Shown piece by piece: positions 33,170 through 44,974 of a stretch of DNA of 64,000 nucleotides; position 1 is the stretch's first letter; each line of letters begins with the position of its first letter. The stretch comes from Siphonodentalium dalli (lineage: Eukaryota > Mollusca > Scaphopoda > Gadilida > Siphonodentaliidae): positions 52,635,949 to 52,699,948 of the forward strand of contig CP136065.1 in assembly GCA_032622095.1 (NCBI GenBank), given 5' to 3'. The position numbers were made by a program, and so were the translations under genes. Under the pieces are notes generated by a model, which had not been told where the DNA came from, searched no databases, and saw only the letters and a list, made by a program, of their open reading frames with translations.

Positions 33170-33560
33170 CATGATTGTAATTATAGACTATAAAATATAT
33201 TGGTTTCGCGAATGACCAACTCAGAATCCCGTTAAAATAACAATAACGACCAGCACCTAATTAACGAACCGGCTGCCGACTGGGCCGTCTCCGAGCACAA
33301 CCCTCAGTGGGTTGCAGAACGAAAAATGTCTATAAAAGTTGAAATATAAGACTTACAAATTATCTTTTTAATTTTTTTAATTTGTAATTGGCATAGCTTA
33401 TCACAAACCAAAAAATAAACGAAATTGAAATTCCCAACTACACCTTTTACCGGACTCGGCCTCCGGTTCGCAGTTCGACTTTTAATCCTCCAAAAAATGC
33501 CCATTCTATAAATAAAACCCCCATGCGAAACACGAATATCTACATTAGTATACACGTGGC
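33170..33560 (+). repeat. Inverted-repeat flank, left of satellite
   Basis: ATAAAATATATTGGTTTCGC, GAATGACCAACTCAGAATCC and AACAATAACGACCAGCACCT recur in reverse complement at 35570-35910 in the matching order. Similarity continues, weaker, through the GTTCGACTTTTAATC region. Fragments also occur at 37080-37260 and 60110-60180. Confidence 0.7.
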
Positions 33561-33974
33561 GCGCGTAATAAGCCACGCTTGCCCTTATGCTACAAGAGAA
33601 GAAGATGCATCAGATCGCCCATGAATTATTTTACAAAAAATTAGTCACGTACATTGGGGACATGTAATACATTTAATATTATAACTTCACATATACGCAT
33701 ATATCAGAACGAGATGTCTGGTGTACTCACGACCAAGCACATGGTGCTTACGTGGCCAAATTACCCCTAGATATGAAGCTTGATCGTGCATGTACAATTT
33801 GATAATTGTGGGTTATATGGTTTGACGATAGATTCAAATCGTGACATCCAATATTCAGACGGACATATGCGGGCTGTAACGTATTCCAGAGACTTTAGTG
33901 ATGCAAAGAGTAAAATCCAAGATGGATGCTGAGGTTCATGTTTCCGGAATTCGGAAAAGAAACGTTAGCTTATC

Positions 33975-35215
33975 TAGTTGTCACCACAAATATACATATG
34001 CAATTTGAGATATATCAAATAGAAGATGCTGCCTATATAATCAAAGGCAATAACAGTAATTATACCCAACCCCTCGTACCACGCCGCTGTGACCAGCCAT
34101 GAGATCACAAACATGACATGTTTAAACCAACCGACCCGACAGTGTTGCAGGCAATATAAGTATACGTACACCCAAAACCCCTGTGCCACGCATCTGTGGC
34201 GATGTGGTTAGCCTTGATGACATACACACGAAATAATCAAATATACCGGACAGTGTCCCATGCAATATAAGTGCACACACTCTAACCCCATGTCGCCACG
34301 TCCCTACACCGGACATATTGTGACATGTGAAAGCATGCACATGAAATGTTCGAACATACATGGTCCCATGCAATATAAGTACGTACACGCCAATCCCATG
34401 TCGCCGCGTCCCTACGTCTAACCAGTCGTGAGAACATGCACATGAAATTGTCAAACAGACCCGACAGAGTCACATTCAATATTATAAAAAAAGTACATAC
34501 TGCACCCTACCGTCGCCGCGTCCCTACATGTGATGACCAGATGTGAAAACATGGACATGAAATAAAAGATGTTGCCTATATAATAAAATTCAATAAAAGT
34601 ATGTATACCTAACCCCTTGTACCATGCCGCGGTGACCAGACATGAGAACATACACATGAAATTTTCAAACCGACCGGACAGTGTTGCATGCAATATAAGT
34701 ACACGTACATCCCTACGCCCCGTGCCACGCCTATGTGACGATGTGATCAGCCTTGATGGCTTTCACATGACATAATCAAATAGACCAGACAGTGTCCCAT
34801 GCAATTTTAGTACGGACACCCTAACCCCACGTCGCCACGTCTCTACACGGGACATATTGTGACATGTGAAAACATGAACATGAAATGTTCAAACGGACAT
34901 GGTCCCATGCAATATAAGTGCGCACACGTCAATCCCAACACGCCGCGTCCCTACATCTAACCAGTCGTGAGAACATGCACATGAATTTGTCAAACAGACC
35001 CGGCAGTTTCACATTCGATATTAGAACAAAAGTACATATATACGTGCACCCAAGCGCCCGTCGCCGCGTCCCTACATGTGACGACCAGACGTGAAAACAT
35101 GCACATGAAATTTTCAAATAGACCCGATAGTGTTCCATACAATATAAGTACGTACACCCAACCCTGTCACTGCGTCCCTACTTGTGACCCGCCGTGAACA
35201 CACGCACATGGCATT
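33975..35215. repeat. Satellite array with higher-order structure
   Basis: Diverged units of about 105-120 bp share GACAGTGTCCCATGCAATAT, CCACGTCCCTAC, and GTGAGAACATGCACATGAAA. Five units form a higher-order block of about 541 bp that occurs twice: GAAGATGCTGCCTATATAAT at 34022 and AAAGATGTTGCCTATATAAT at 34565 mark its start. Corresponding subunits in the two blocks are more alike than neighbours. Short minus-strand frames across the array are by-products. Confidence 0.85.
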
Positions 35216-35569
35216 GAGTTTAATGTTTTAATTCACCTTTTAATAAACCAATTTACTTTACTAAAGGTCAGTAATAGTATTAACTATTCTACTTTTAATT
35301 AACTATTTGCTTCTTCTCATCGTAAAAACGCCACTACAAAGTTTCCGTCCATGTACAAAATATCGTATCAATTTTTACTTAATTTCACGTCACAAACTTC
35401 ATTTAAAATACTCATTCAGTGGTTACCAAGAACAAGTATATAATTATTAATTGCACATTACCCCTTTTAAAAGAGAGATATATATATATAGTTAACATGT
35501 ATAGTATACACCGTGTGCTTTAGTAGAACACGTTATTTAATACAGCACCCATGGTATCAGATTTTAAAA

Positions 35570-35910
35570 GTAATTCTTTGTAAAAATAATTCATGGGCGA
35601 TCTGATGCATGCATCTTTATTACGCCACCGTAGTGTGGTGTTTCTAGCTTTTGGTTTTTTTGTTACGCATGGTCGATCGATAATTCACTGGGTGATTGTA
35701 CAGGGCGAATGCATTGTGGGGCTTTTATTTATTTATAGAGTTGGAAATTCCGTTTATTTAAAAGTCGGAACTACGCGACCAGTAGGCCAAGTCCAGTAAA
35801 ACGGTTCGTTATAGGTGCTGGTTGTTATTGTTATTTTAACGGAATTCTGAGTTGGTCATTCGCGAAACCAATATATTTTATATTCTATAATTAAAACCGT
35901 GGGTATATAA
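35570..35910 (-). repeat. Inverted-repeat flank, right of satellite
   Basis: Reverse complement of 33170-33560; the clearest part is 35820-35905 (GGAATTCTGAGTTGGTCATT, CGCGAAACCAATATATTTTA). Confidence 0.7.
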
Positions 35911-35984
35911 TATATGATCCTCTTTATGGATATTGTAGGAAGGTAAATTTAGCTAAAGCGGTGGGATATCTTGCAAGACAACAC

Positions 35985-36710
35985 ATTTCGGTTTGCGCTA
36001 TAACTGCTCAATGTTTTAAGGTGTTACACAGCGTCTGATAAAAAGAGTTCTATCTGGAATATTCACACAATTTTTTCAGAGAACATGCATAGAGTAAACA
36101 TAGTCCTATCGGACTATCGTAAAGTAGTTCCGTTTAATTCGGGATTAATTAACCCTCAGACTGCCGAAACTGCCGACAATAAATTCGCTTGTTTGTGTCC
36201 CCCGAAAATCAAACTTGCCTGTTTAGAGGTCCCATTTTCGTGGCTAATGGTGATAGAATCACAATTTTTCAGTCAAGTTCATGGATAAATTACATTACAC
36301 TTAATCGGCTTATGTCCGCGGCCATAAACCTGCGTTTTGATAACAATTTATTTGAGACAAACTGTTGCGCGGGTATCAGTCGGCGCTTATCGGTTGAAGT
36401 TATTATGATCGTGCAGCCTGCACGTGCAACAAGTGTTCAAATACAACAGAAAAAAAATACTATGTCAAATAAATAACGTGATCAATGGACAGACACGTTT
36501 CATTTCCGTGGGACACGAAAAAGCGAATTTAATGTCGTCAGTTTCGGCAGTCTGAGGGTTTTAATTAATCTCCTTTACGATATCCCGATAGGACTATGTT
36601 TACTCTTTGTTCTCTGAAAAAAAAATGGTGTGAATATTCCCGATAGAACTATTTTTATCAGACGTTTTGTAACACATTAAAACATTGAGCGGTTAGCGCA
36701 ATTTTCTGAA
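35985..36710. mobile_element. Nested palindrome: outer foldback with inner TTAA element
   Basis: Outer arms: CATAGTCCTATCGGACTATC (36098-36117) and neighbouring sequence pair with GATATCCCGATAGGACTATG (about 36578-36598). Pairing continues through CAGAGAACA.../TGTTCTCTG, GAATATTCACAC.../GTGTGAATATTC and TCAATGTTTTAA. Inside lies a second inverted repeat, TTAACCCTCAGACTGCCGAA (36149) against TTCGGCAGTCTGAGGGTTTT (36543-36562). Its arms run through GACAATAAATTCGC / GCGAATTTAATGTC. Confidence 0.75.
36153..36560. mobile_element. Inner TTAA-type foldback (CCCTCAGACTGCCG)
   Basis: TTAA abuts CCC on the left (36149-36152); on the right GGG is followed by TT and then TTAA. Non-coding centre of about 300 bp. 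Probably inserted in the loop of the outer palindrome. Confidence 0.55.
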
Positions 36711-37489
36711 ATTTCGGACTATTTCGTCTATAAAAATACGATGAGCAACTGAAAATGTTTTTCAACATTCTGGAAGGGGTATATGTCCATGGTATATATG
36801 TTTAAAATTTCACGCATAAACTATGACAGATAACAAAGTTATAATTAGTTTTATAGGCCCACCATAAATCCCCTATAATAAACGCATGCCTCCGTAAGCA
36901 CATGGCTTTGCTGTGGATACTTTCGTTCCCAGCATGCATCATTCTCGCTATCTGTAAAATGTCTATGAACAATGGCTGCATGTGCCATGCACTCTTAGCT
37001 TTGATCCGCATTTAGAAGCATTCTGGTGTGGCGAATGAGAAACCTGCAGTAATTTATAAGCCGTAGTTCATTGTAATAATTTGAAGAATTACTTGTCTTA
37101 ACGGAATTCTGAGGCGGTCCATTCATGTAACCAATATATTTTATATTATGATTTATATTTATGACTAATAATACGATCTTGGTGGCGTTACCATTTCTGA
37201 CTATGGTTTTCTTGTTATTTGTTGCTGATTGTTCTCGGTATACAGTTGTACCATTGACACATGCCAATATATATTGGGCTGGTTTGATCCGATTCGAAGC
37301 TGGCTGAATACGATTCCATATGATAACAAAGAAAAGCAATGGTAATTTCGGGCTAACATTTACACATATTGGTAAACCAAGAGACACATGTGAAATCTGA
37401 TGACACAGTGCAATCCAACTTTCCCAAGTTATAGTCTCCCTTAGGGCGAAATAACAAGCTGAAATAGTCTCCTGTAAATTGCTTACATT

Positions 37490-37700
37490 TAATTTCTGAT
37501 TGTTTTGAGATGTAACTCCTTGTTCAATTTAACATTTAATATATTTTTTTTTTAAACCACTTTTATTTTTTGAATGTTTTTTAGATGGAACTCCTTGCTC
37601 AATTTAACATTTAAATTTAAAATAAAACAAAATTTAATTTAATCATTGTATGTTTTAGATTGAACTGATGACTTAATTTAACATTTAAAAACAAAAATAA
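37490..37700. repeat. Degenerate tandem repeat
   Basis: GAT(G/T)(T/G)AACTCCTTGTTCAAT-like units followed by TTAACATTTAA occur three times, about 85 bp apart, with T-rich spacers. Confidence 0.6.
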
Positions 37701-37850
37701 TATTAAAAAAGAAACGCCATTATAACATACGCCAAGGAACCCCGAAACATTACACAAAATTTGGTTGAAATCGGTCCAGTTGTCTGGGAGAGATCGTACG
37801 TTTTTTATAAACATACTAGCAGGGTTACCCGGCGTTGCCCAATTTAAAGT
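37700..37850 (+). repeat. Fragment with ACCCGGCGTTGCCC end motif
   Basis: AATTTGGTTGAAATCGGTCC then ATACTAGCAGGGTTACCCGG and CGTTGCCC. This resembles, in layout, the repeat at 4503 and 63240 (ACCAAATTTGAGTCGG plus a CCCGAC-TCGTCCGGG hairpin). Family unassigned. Confidence 0.35.
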
Positions 37851-38213
37851 GATGTGAAACTCTCTACTGTACACATGGACATTTGGCAGAAATACTCTTG
37901 CTCAAAGTGTTACACTTATTCTCATAAGTTGTATATACAAAAAGGCATAACAAAACGTCATTCTTATTTACATGGATTCAAAGTAGTGGCTCACCTTGTC
38001 CGACTGTACACCCATGCAATAAGTTCTGATTTGGTTTAGTTGTGTGTATTTGGTTTTGCTATCTCACTATATGCATGCCCTCATTCCGGTCCCCATATAA
38101 ATATGACAGATGAGAAGATATAATTGTTCAAGTGACTTCATTCGGTCACCTTTTGTCGAGAATATGAAATTTTAATGCCAAAAACAACTTAGAACGAACT
38201 ATGGAGATGACTA

Positions 38214-38373
38214 CAGTAATGCTCTAAGTAATCGACTTCTTAACCACAGCAGAATTATGGGTAACTTTTCAGGGTTTAGTCGGAAATATGGCTTGTTGCC
38301 ATTCATCGGAAAGCTCTCCAAGTTACCCATAATTCTGCTGTGGTTAAGAAGTCGATTACTTAGAGCATTACTG
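38214..38373. mobile_element. TA-flanked palindromic MITE (Tc1/mariner-like)
   Basis: TA-CAGTAATGCTCTAAGTAATC...GATTACTTAGAGCATTACTG-TA. The two arms are about 54 bp and match with no mismatch that I can see, through TTCTTAACCACAGCAGAATT and TATGGGTAACTT. The loop is about 50 bp. CAGT ends and a TA target fit Tc1/mariner MITEs (known). Near-perfect arms suggest it is young. Confidence 0.88.
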
Positions 38374-38399
38374 TATAAATTTTTTGTTGGAGATCGACG

Positions 38400-38990
38400 A
38401 CTATAACATTCTTACCAATGTTAGTGCCACATCTCTCTCTCGATCTCTGACCCAAAACGGCACTAAGTGTGGTGTCTTTAACTCACACGATTTCATTCCT
38501 CGTATCAATGGAGAATAACGGTTATGAATTTGGTGGAAATTAGCGCCAAACATATTTGGTGCCTCCTCCCCATTCATGACTGAAACGGCGCCACTTTTGA
38601 CATTTCTAAACCATGGCCATCAGACTCCTGGTATCATGGAGATGATTATGTATAAGTTTGGTGGTAATCGGCAATTAAACAAATTATCCAATTTAGTGCC
38701 CCACCCACCAACCTCTGACCCAAACCAGCCCAAACGGCACAATTTTTGCGTCTTTAAATGACACGATTAGATTTCTCGTATCATAGAGAAGAATATGTAT
38801 CAGTTTGGTGGAAATCGACGCTAAATTAGCATTTTTATACCAATCTTGGCGCCCCTCCCCCTCCGTGCCCCATGATTCGAGCGGCACAATATCATGGAGA
38901 TGATTATGTATAAGTTTGATGGAAATCGGCGACAAAAATATTTTATCATTTTTGCTGCCCTTCCCATTTTCTGCCCCTGACTCCAACAAC
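38400..38990. repeat. Degenerate tandem repeat, about 110-150 bp unit x 4
   Basis: TATCATGGAGATGATTATGT-type motifs followed by AAGTTTGGTGGAAATCGGCG recur at about 38504, 38631, 38780 and 38890, each with a C-rich segment and GGCACAA-like text between. Confidence 0.65.
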
Positions 38991-38999
38991 ATCGCTTCA

Positions 39000-39550
39000 G
39001 ATAATTTTAACCTGCACCATTATCTTCCTTGTGAGAAAAGATACCCCTGTGAGACCCCTATGGCGCCATCTAGATCACCCCTGTCCCATGTGGCGTCTTT
39101 TACCCTCGGAACACATTTTCTGTGTTAGATCATAGATTTTGCAATCAACTGATTCTGATTCTTATTCTGAACAAACGTCGCGCTACCGACGACTCGAATT
39201 CAATTGTTTGAATTCAAGTCGACAAAAGTGCGATGTTTGTTTCAAATAAATGCGAGCAGACACACTACCGACGAATAATGCATGTGGGAGACACGAATCT
39301 AATTGTTGATGCGTCTGAGATCGCATTTCCGTCGACTCCGACGAATTTATATCGGAGAAATGCAAACGAGCTGCATAATGATATGCTATAATGAGGGAAT
39401 TCCAACTAAAACTGGAAAACCCCAACAAGCGTGACATAATTTGGTGGTATTTGAATTCGAGTCGACAAAAGTTCGATGTTTAATTGTTTCAAATTAAATG
39501 CGAGTAGACGCATTAAATACAATTTTATTCCGTTTGGATATATACACCCG
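39000..39550. other. Non-coding stretch
   Basis: TTTGAATTC(A/G)AGTCGACAAAA with GTGCGATGTTT occurs near 39205 and again near 39450, so a short direct repeat of about 60 bp is present. No gene is supported. Confidence 0.45.
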
Positions 39551-39553
39551 CTA

Positions 39554-40223
39554 CTAGGGACGTGGCGACGGCGGGGTTGTTGTCTCACCCCCAAACTTTG
39601 GTAACAATTTTCAACAGTTTGAAAGTTCATGGATTATAGAAACAACAGTTGAAATTGTTGTTGTAATTTGTTTTTCCAACAATTAATTAATGGGGAATTT
39701 TCCTACTTTTGTTTTAAAAAATTTGACCGAAATGGCCATTAGTCGGAAATATTCCAACCTCATTAGGTTAGGTTGGAAATTCCCAACACTTGGGAAGCTT
39801 GTGTCCTAGTCCCTCGTGACCCCGTGGTCAGTCAAATACTGCTAAATAGTTTAAGAAAACATTATTTTCGTATAATTTTGTTAAAAATTGTGAACTTAAA
39901 TGGTTATCAGTTAGAAATTTTCCAACCTTAGTGTGGTCAGTCTAGATGTATATGATTTAGCGATTTTCATGTTCAGATTTCTAAATATTCTCACACCATG
40001 CCCAACTATATATATGATAGGATTTTCAGGATCAGATCTCTAATTTTTATTATACTGACAGAACCATGATCCGCCCAGTGCATGATCACAAGTCTGCTGA
40101 TCCATTCAGCATAGGCTATCACCCAGGCCTGCGAAGGAACAGCCGCGGCGGGGTGCAACTTTGAATTACGCAAAGTTATGAGTCCTCCCCCCACAACTGA
40201 GAACCTCTAGCTATACGTCCCTG
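39554..40223. mobile_element. Non-autonomous element, AGGGACGTGGC family
   Basis: Left end CTAGGGACGTGGCGACGGCG, right end GAGAACCTCTAGC then ACGTCCCTG. Interior AACAATTTTCAACAGTTTG and AGGTTGGAAATTCCCAACAC as in 19785-20888. No coding frame. Confidence 0.6.
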
Positions 40224-40663
40224 CCCAGCATGTTTATTTTATCACGTGGTTTTAGATATGCCTTACCGATGACGCAATATTGTGCATGTTATCCCGCATT
40301 GACCCCCAACTTGCTATTAAATTGTTAAAAAGGCACACCGCTTTCGTATAAAAAAATAAACTGGACCTGATTTCTTTCAGACAAGTTCAGAGCAAAATAC
40401 TCACCTAAAATATGTGTCAAATACCTAAGAAATGGCGATATAATACCAATAATTTCCACTCCTAAAAATATTAACAAGGATCTTTCGTCGCTTGGAAGTC
40501 AAAAAGCCACATTTTCTCACTAACTTTTACGTTTTGGAATTTATATACAGCGATATAGCGAAATTGTTTACACATATTTGAATAACCGTTCCATTAATGT
40601 ATTATACAGTATAACTTCATATTTTAGCCGTTTTGACCAAAACCCCCATGAGAGCGGTCTTAA

Positions 40664-41245
40664 AGGGGTACTGTACGCCATTTTCATTAAATTTCCGGTG
40701 ACAACAACGATCTAATATCGATAATATATAGAAACATAAGTAATTTGAGTCGAAGATGTATTCTGTAAACGCTCAGGTTAATAGGCTATCTTAAATTTTA
40801 ATAATTAAAAAGTTAATAATTTGATATAAATTGAATTTATGACTGGAGCCATAGAATGGCGTCAATTAAATTACGAATTTCCGTAATCAAATAAAGTAAT
40901 TGAGGGATACTGGATTGTTAAACCGATCGCACACACGATCGCTTAAAATATTATGATGATACGGGGAGAACACTCAAGCCACTCACTGACTAGCGACGAT
41001 ACAATTACTTAAATGATTATATGGGACTAGTATGCATATAATATCACTTTTATTTGATTCATTTGGTTGAAAACTGTACAAAAATTACTCGACAACGACA
41101 ATTTGTATTTTTGCATTCCGGTAAATTTGTCATCCGTAACACTACTTCGTACTCAACAGACTTTCAAATAATGAAAAATTGTTACCTTATTCTCCGACTC
41201 GGAGACTATAAAAACCAACAACAACATTTGGCGTACAGTACCCCT
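40664..41245. mobile_element. TTAA-flanked MITE (AGGGGTACTGTACGCCA)
   Basis: TTAA-AGGGGTACTGTACGCCA...TGGCGTACAGTACCCCT-TTAA; the 17-bp ends are perfect inverted repeats. TTAA lies at 40660-40663 and 41246-41249. The 582-bp interior is AT-rich and non-coding. This is the cleanest example of a third TTAA end type in the window; such ends are reported for Kolobok and piggyBac MITEs (known in general). Confidence 0.88.
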
Positions 41246-41249
41246 TTAA

Positions 41250-43390
41250 GCTAGAAATGTCAGGTCTTGTTATAGCGCTGCCAGGGCCTAACTTTTCAAA
41301 CACATGTCTCGTGGTAGCGTATATAACATCGAAAGAATCGGGTGGATATTAATCATTATAATCACGCATCCGCTCTGTTAATCCCCGATGATTAAATGTT
41401 ACTACTCAAGATTTCTAGGTTTCCATACGTTAATTGAGCCTAATTTCCAATACTCCACGAGTGAAGTTATTTTTCAATCTCCATGAGGCTATAAATCAAG
41501 ATTGGGAAACGGACACTACCATGAATCACGTCATCCCTTCTAACGACCAACAGGGTCAGTTTACTATACCTTTTCAGATTTTGGATCAGAAACCACATGA
41601 TATATTGCTACCGCATCAACAAAAGAGAGTAACAAAAATAATGGTAGACAACACAGATAGATAGTAATTCACTAAGAAATTTTTATCAACTTTGAGAAAC
41701 AAATCTATTATTAAAATCTACTTTTGCTTCAGTGAAGTAGGCACTGACACAGCTGTTGCCGAATTCGGGCATTGAGTTAAACTGGTCCTTGCTCCAACCG
41801 AACCAGCCTCCCGTTGGTAGTAACATGGCCCGTTTTGCCTTTTTGGGTGCGACATTTATCACCATCGGGATCTGGTTAAATAGTGCCCCACGAGGCTAAT
41901 AGTACCATTGGATATATGTTAGCACTCGAGTTTTACTGTGTGACCATTTTTCCCCCCAGATCTACTTTTGAGAAATTCCATCTTGAAATACCTGAACATA
42001 TATAACATTCAACCAAATTTGAATATATTCCCCAAGAACGCTCCTGGCACACAAACCGCCGTTCCTGGAATATGGAATAATGCAGGGTTGCATGATCTCG
42101 TGTCATGCGAATCAACACGAGTTTATTTTGCACGGCGGATTCAGTACGTACATTGATTATTGAATTTTCGTGCGGCGCTTTCTAAAATGTAGAGCAACAG
42201 AACAGTTTTAGATCAATTGAAATCCGGGGTCAACGACCTAGTAGTCGAGAATCCATATAGGTGGGTTTACACGAGCGCGGTGAACTGGACGACTGTGATA
42301 GCTCATCGCATGGCAACCGAAAACGCTTGGGTGAAATAGTTGATCGTATTGGCCGGATTGACGCGAATGATTATATTACCACAGACAAATAAGGAAGTGA
42401 TTGTCGTTATAATTACAGCGATTATACCACGAAATGGGCGTGACACCACAGTGGTTCAGGATGCATTATTGCGCACCAATAATCCACCCACTTACTCACT
42501 CCGACATTTCAGCGCAGGAAAACCTGTTTACGTGGTAGCTTATTTTATATCTGCATGAGCCAAAATTCAATTCATACTGTGCGTGTAAAAGAATCCCTTC
42601 GCTCATAAGTTATTGGTCCCGCCCATATTAAAGATTAACCGGCCTCACATGGTGATTTAGATTGACGTAGAACAATGACACGCTTTTAAAAATTAATCAT
42701 TTCGTGTAAACTTGCATGCAATTCACATACGGGTTTACATGCAGTACTCTTATACATACGTGTTCGTAAGGTACTTAAAGGTACACTAGGGCTCGTGTTC
42801 ACCAACAGTATGTATTTATATCTGGTCAAGGTGGTTTATATACAGGGCGAGGATCAACGCGAAGCAATCTGTGGTCGGACGATCTGTGAATACGAGCTAT
42901 GGAGACTAGAAATGCAATTAGTAGCCGTGATTGGGTTGCCATTTTTTTTTTATCAAAACAGTAAAAATACACTCAATATGCAGTTTGAATTTGGTTTGCG
43001 AAATGCAGAAGTACATTTAATAAAATTCAGGTGAAAGTTTTTGAATTGTGCTTATTGGATATTAGACAGGTTCAGTCACAGGTGCATGGGAATTGAAACG
43101 TGTGTTACAGTGTATTATTGTATTACCATAGAGATGTACCTGACGGGGAAATCGAGCAGATTTTGTGGCGAGAAACTTACATATGCATATATATATATAT
43201 GTGGACCTATATATCGTGTGGCAAAATGTGTAAACAAAATGACAGTGTGGCAAGCTGTCCACACTGTAATCACCGGTCCATGGGATCGAATTACTTTAGC
43301 CAAAATTAAACCTTTCCGCGTCATACGCCGCCGTGGACATGGATCTTCTACATGTATGCACATGTGCCGTTGTTGAGGTGGCGATTATGT
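41250..43390. other. Non-coding stretch
   Basis: Frames up to 111 codons occur but none has motifs, and no repeat with clear ends is visible. Confidence 0.35.
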
Positions 43391-43399
43391 ATGTTCGCG

Positions 43400-43480
43400 G
43401 TTCTATACGCCGCCGTGGAAATGCTGGTTCTATACGCCGCCGTGGAAATGCTGGTTCTATACGCTGTCGTGAAAGTGTCG
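43400..43480. repeat. 31-bp tandem repeat, about 2.7 copies
   Basis: GGTTCTATACGCCGCCGTGG plus AAATGCT repeats, then a diverged copy with GGTTCTATACGCTGTCGTGA. Confidence 0.85.
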
Positions 43481-43730
43481 GTTCTACGAGTATGCGCTAT
43501 ATGACACAGTCAGCTGTCCTACACGCCACTATGGAGGTGGTGATTATATACGCCGCTGTAGAGGTGGTGGTTCTAGATAAGTCGCTTCTATATGTATACG
43601 TGGTCGTAAATTGAGGTGCGGTTCTATGTTGTCGCATAAAACGGATCACCATCAGTTGTTATTCACATTACTATTGAGTTTTATAGTTCAGAAACAAACT
43701 GCGACTTTTATAAACTGTGTAAACACCACC

Positions 43731-44308
43731 AATGTCGACAGCGTACACACAATGTTACATGGCCTTGTTGTGGACCGAGGTACCCCGACGGTATGTACTA
43801 TTTACTGGCAAACAATAACCCGGAAAGTTCTATGGTTGTTAATGTCGACAGCGTACACACAATGTTACATGGCCTTGTTGTGGACCGAGGTACCCCGACG
43901 GTATGTACTATTTACTGGCAAACAATAACCCGGAAAGTTCTATGGTTGTTAACCCTTTACCCAACAAACCGGCCAAAAACGGCCAAATAAAGCTGCAACA
44001 GCCTAAATTATCTTGGGTCTGTCTCAATAGAACCATACAAATATGGATATCATTGGAACCGGCTCCTTGACCACATTGTGATAGTTACAGTTATGCCATG
44101 TGCCAATGCATTCTCTTATATATTCGAGTCGACCATAGGTCGACTCGCATATATAAGAGAATGCATTGGCACAGGGCCCTTCTGTTGGGTAAAGGGTTAA
44201 TGTCGACAGCGTACACACAATGTTACATGGCCTTGTTGTGGACCGAGGTACCCCGACGGTATGTACTATTTACTGGCAAACAATAACCCGGAAAGTTCTA
44301 TGGTTGTT
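43731..44308. repeat. 110-bp tandem repeat x 3, third copy displaced by a MITE
   Basis: Units 43731-43840, 43841-43950 and 44199-44308 begin AATGTCGACAGCGTACACAC and end CCGGAAAGTTCTATGGTTGTT, and look identical. The junction of units 1 and 2 reads GGTTGTTAATGTCGAC; between units 2 and 3 a MITE occupies that TTAA. Confidence 0.96.
43953..44196. mobile_element. TTAA-flanked hairpin MITE, single-hairpin form
   Basis: CCCTTTACCCAACA...TGTTGGGTAAAGGG with TTAA at 43949-43952 and 44197-44200. It has one 69-bp hairpin (44102-44170) and, on the left, GGCCAAATAAAGCTGCAACA and CCACATTGTGATAGTTACAG in the opposite orientation to element B. It looks like element B with the segment between the two hairpins, and one hairpin, removed (inference). 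Confidence 0.95.
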
Positions 44309-44716
44309 AACCATCAAAACAGACGACACAGAGTCACATTACCTGTAACAAGTTCAACGCGATCGATTTTGTTCTCAGAGTCGATAATTTGTTTTAAAAG
44401 CTCAAACACACAGATGCATTGTGGTATGAAGAGGCCGGTACAACCCATTAAACAGATACCGACAGCAAGGAGAATCCATGAGATGTTAGGCACATTAGCG
44501 CGACCGAGACCGGAACAGCTCGAAAAAAGCCGACAGTTACTGATACGTAAGAATGTTAACGGGAGTGCGCACTCTGGATCGGTGGACGTGTATGTGCAAT
44601 CTATTCAAATAGACCAAGTCTCTTGGGATCAATGTTATCACGTATAATATCTGCACTTAACTGAGATTATTCATGACTCATTTTCTTCAAAGTGGCGCTA
44701 AGTTCCCCACAATTAA

Positions 44717-44974
44717 CCTTTTCTATACTGAAAACAGACGACTAATAGCCTTAGGAAGTGTTCAGATAATAAGTTATAAAACGACCATAGGCTGTTTGTT
44801 GAACGTATTATATGAACATTTCATCAATGGTTATGAATCCTTCTGCACTTGTGTTATCTTTTTGAATGTCTGTTGTCTGCTAATGTTTTCGGAACACCCC
44901 TCCAAATGAGTAATATGCCATTCCAATTTATACTTTTATAGCTGAATTTGAGAATCCATTTAGTATAGAAAGGG
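44717..44974. mobile_element. TTAA-flanked MITE (CCTTTTCTATACT)
   Basis: TTAA-CCTTTTCTATACTGAA...TTTAGTATAGAAAGGG-TTAA; TTAA at 44713-44716 and 44975-44978. The inner inverted repeat is TGTTCAGATAATAAGTT against GAACGTATTATATGAACA. Relatives at 12340, 20912 and the half copy at 51118. Confidence 0.88.

Noticed and set aside
44261-44647. 128-codon plus-strand frame
   Set aside because: It begins inside the third 110-bp tandem unit and has no recognisable domain.
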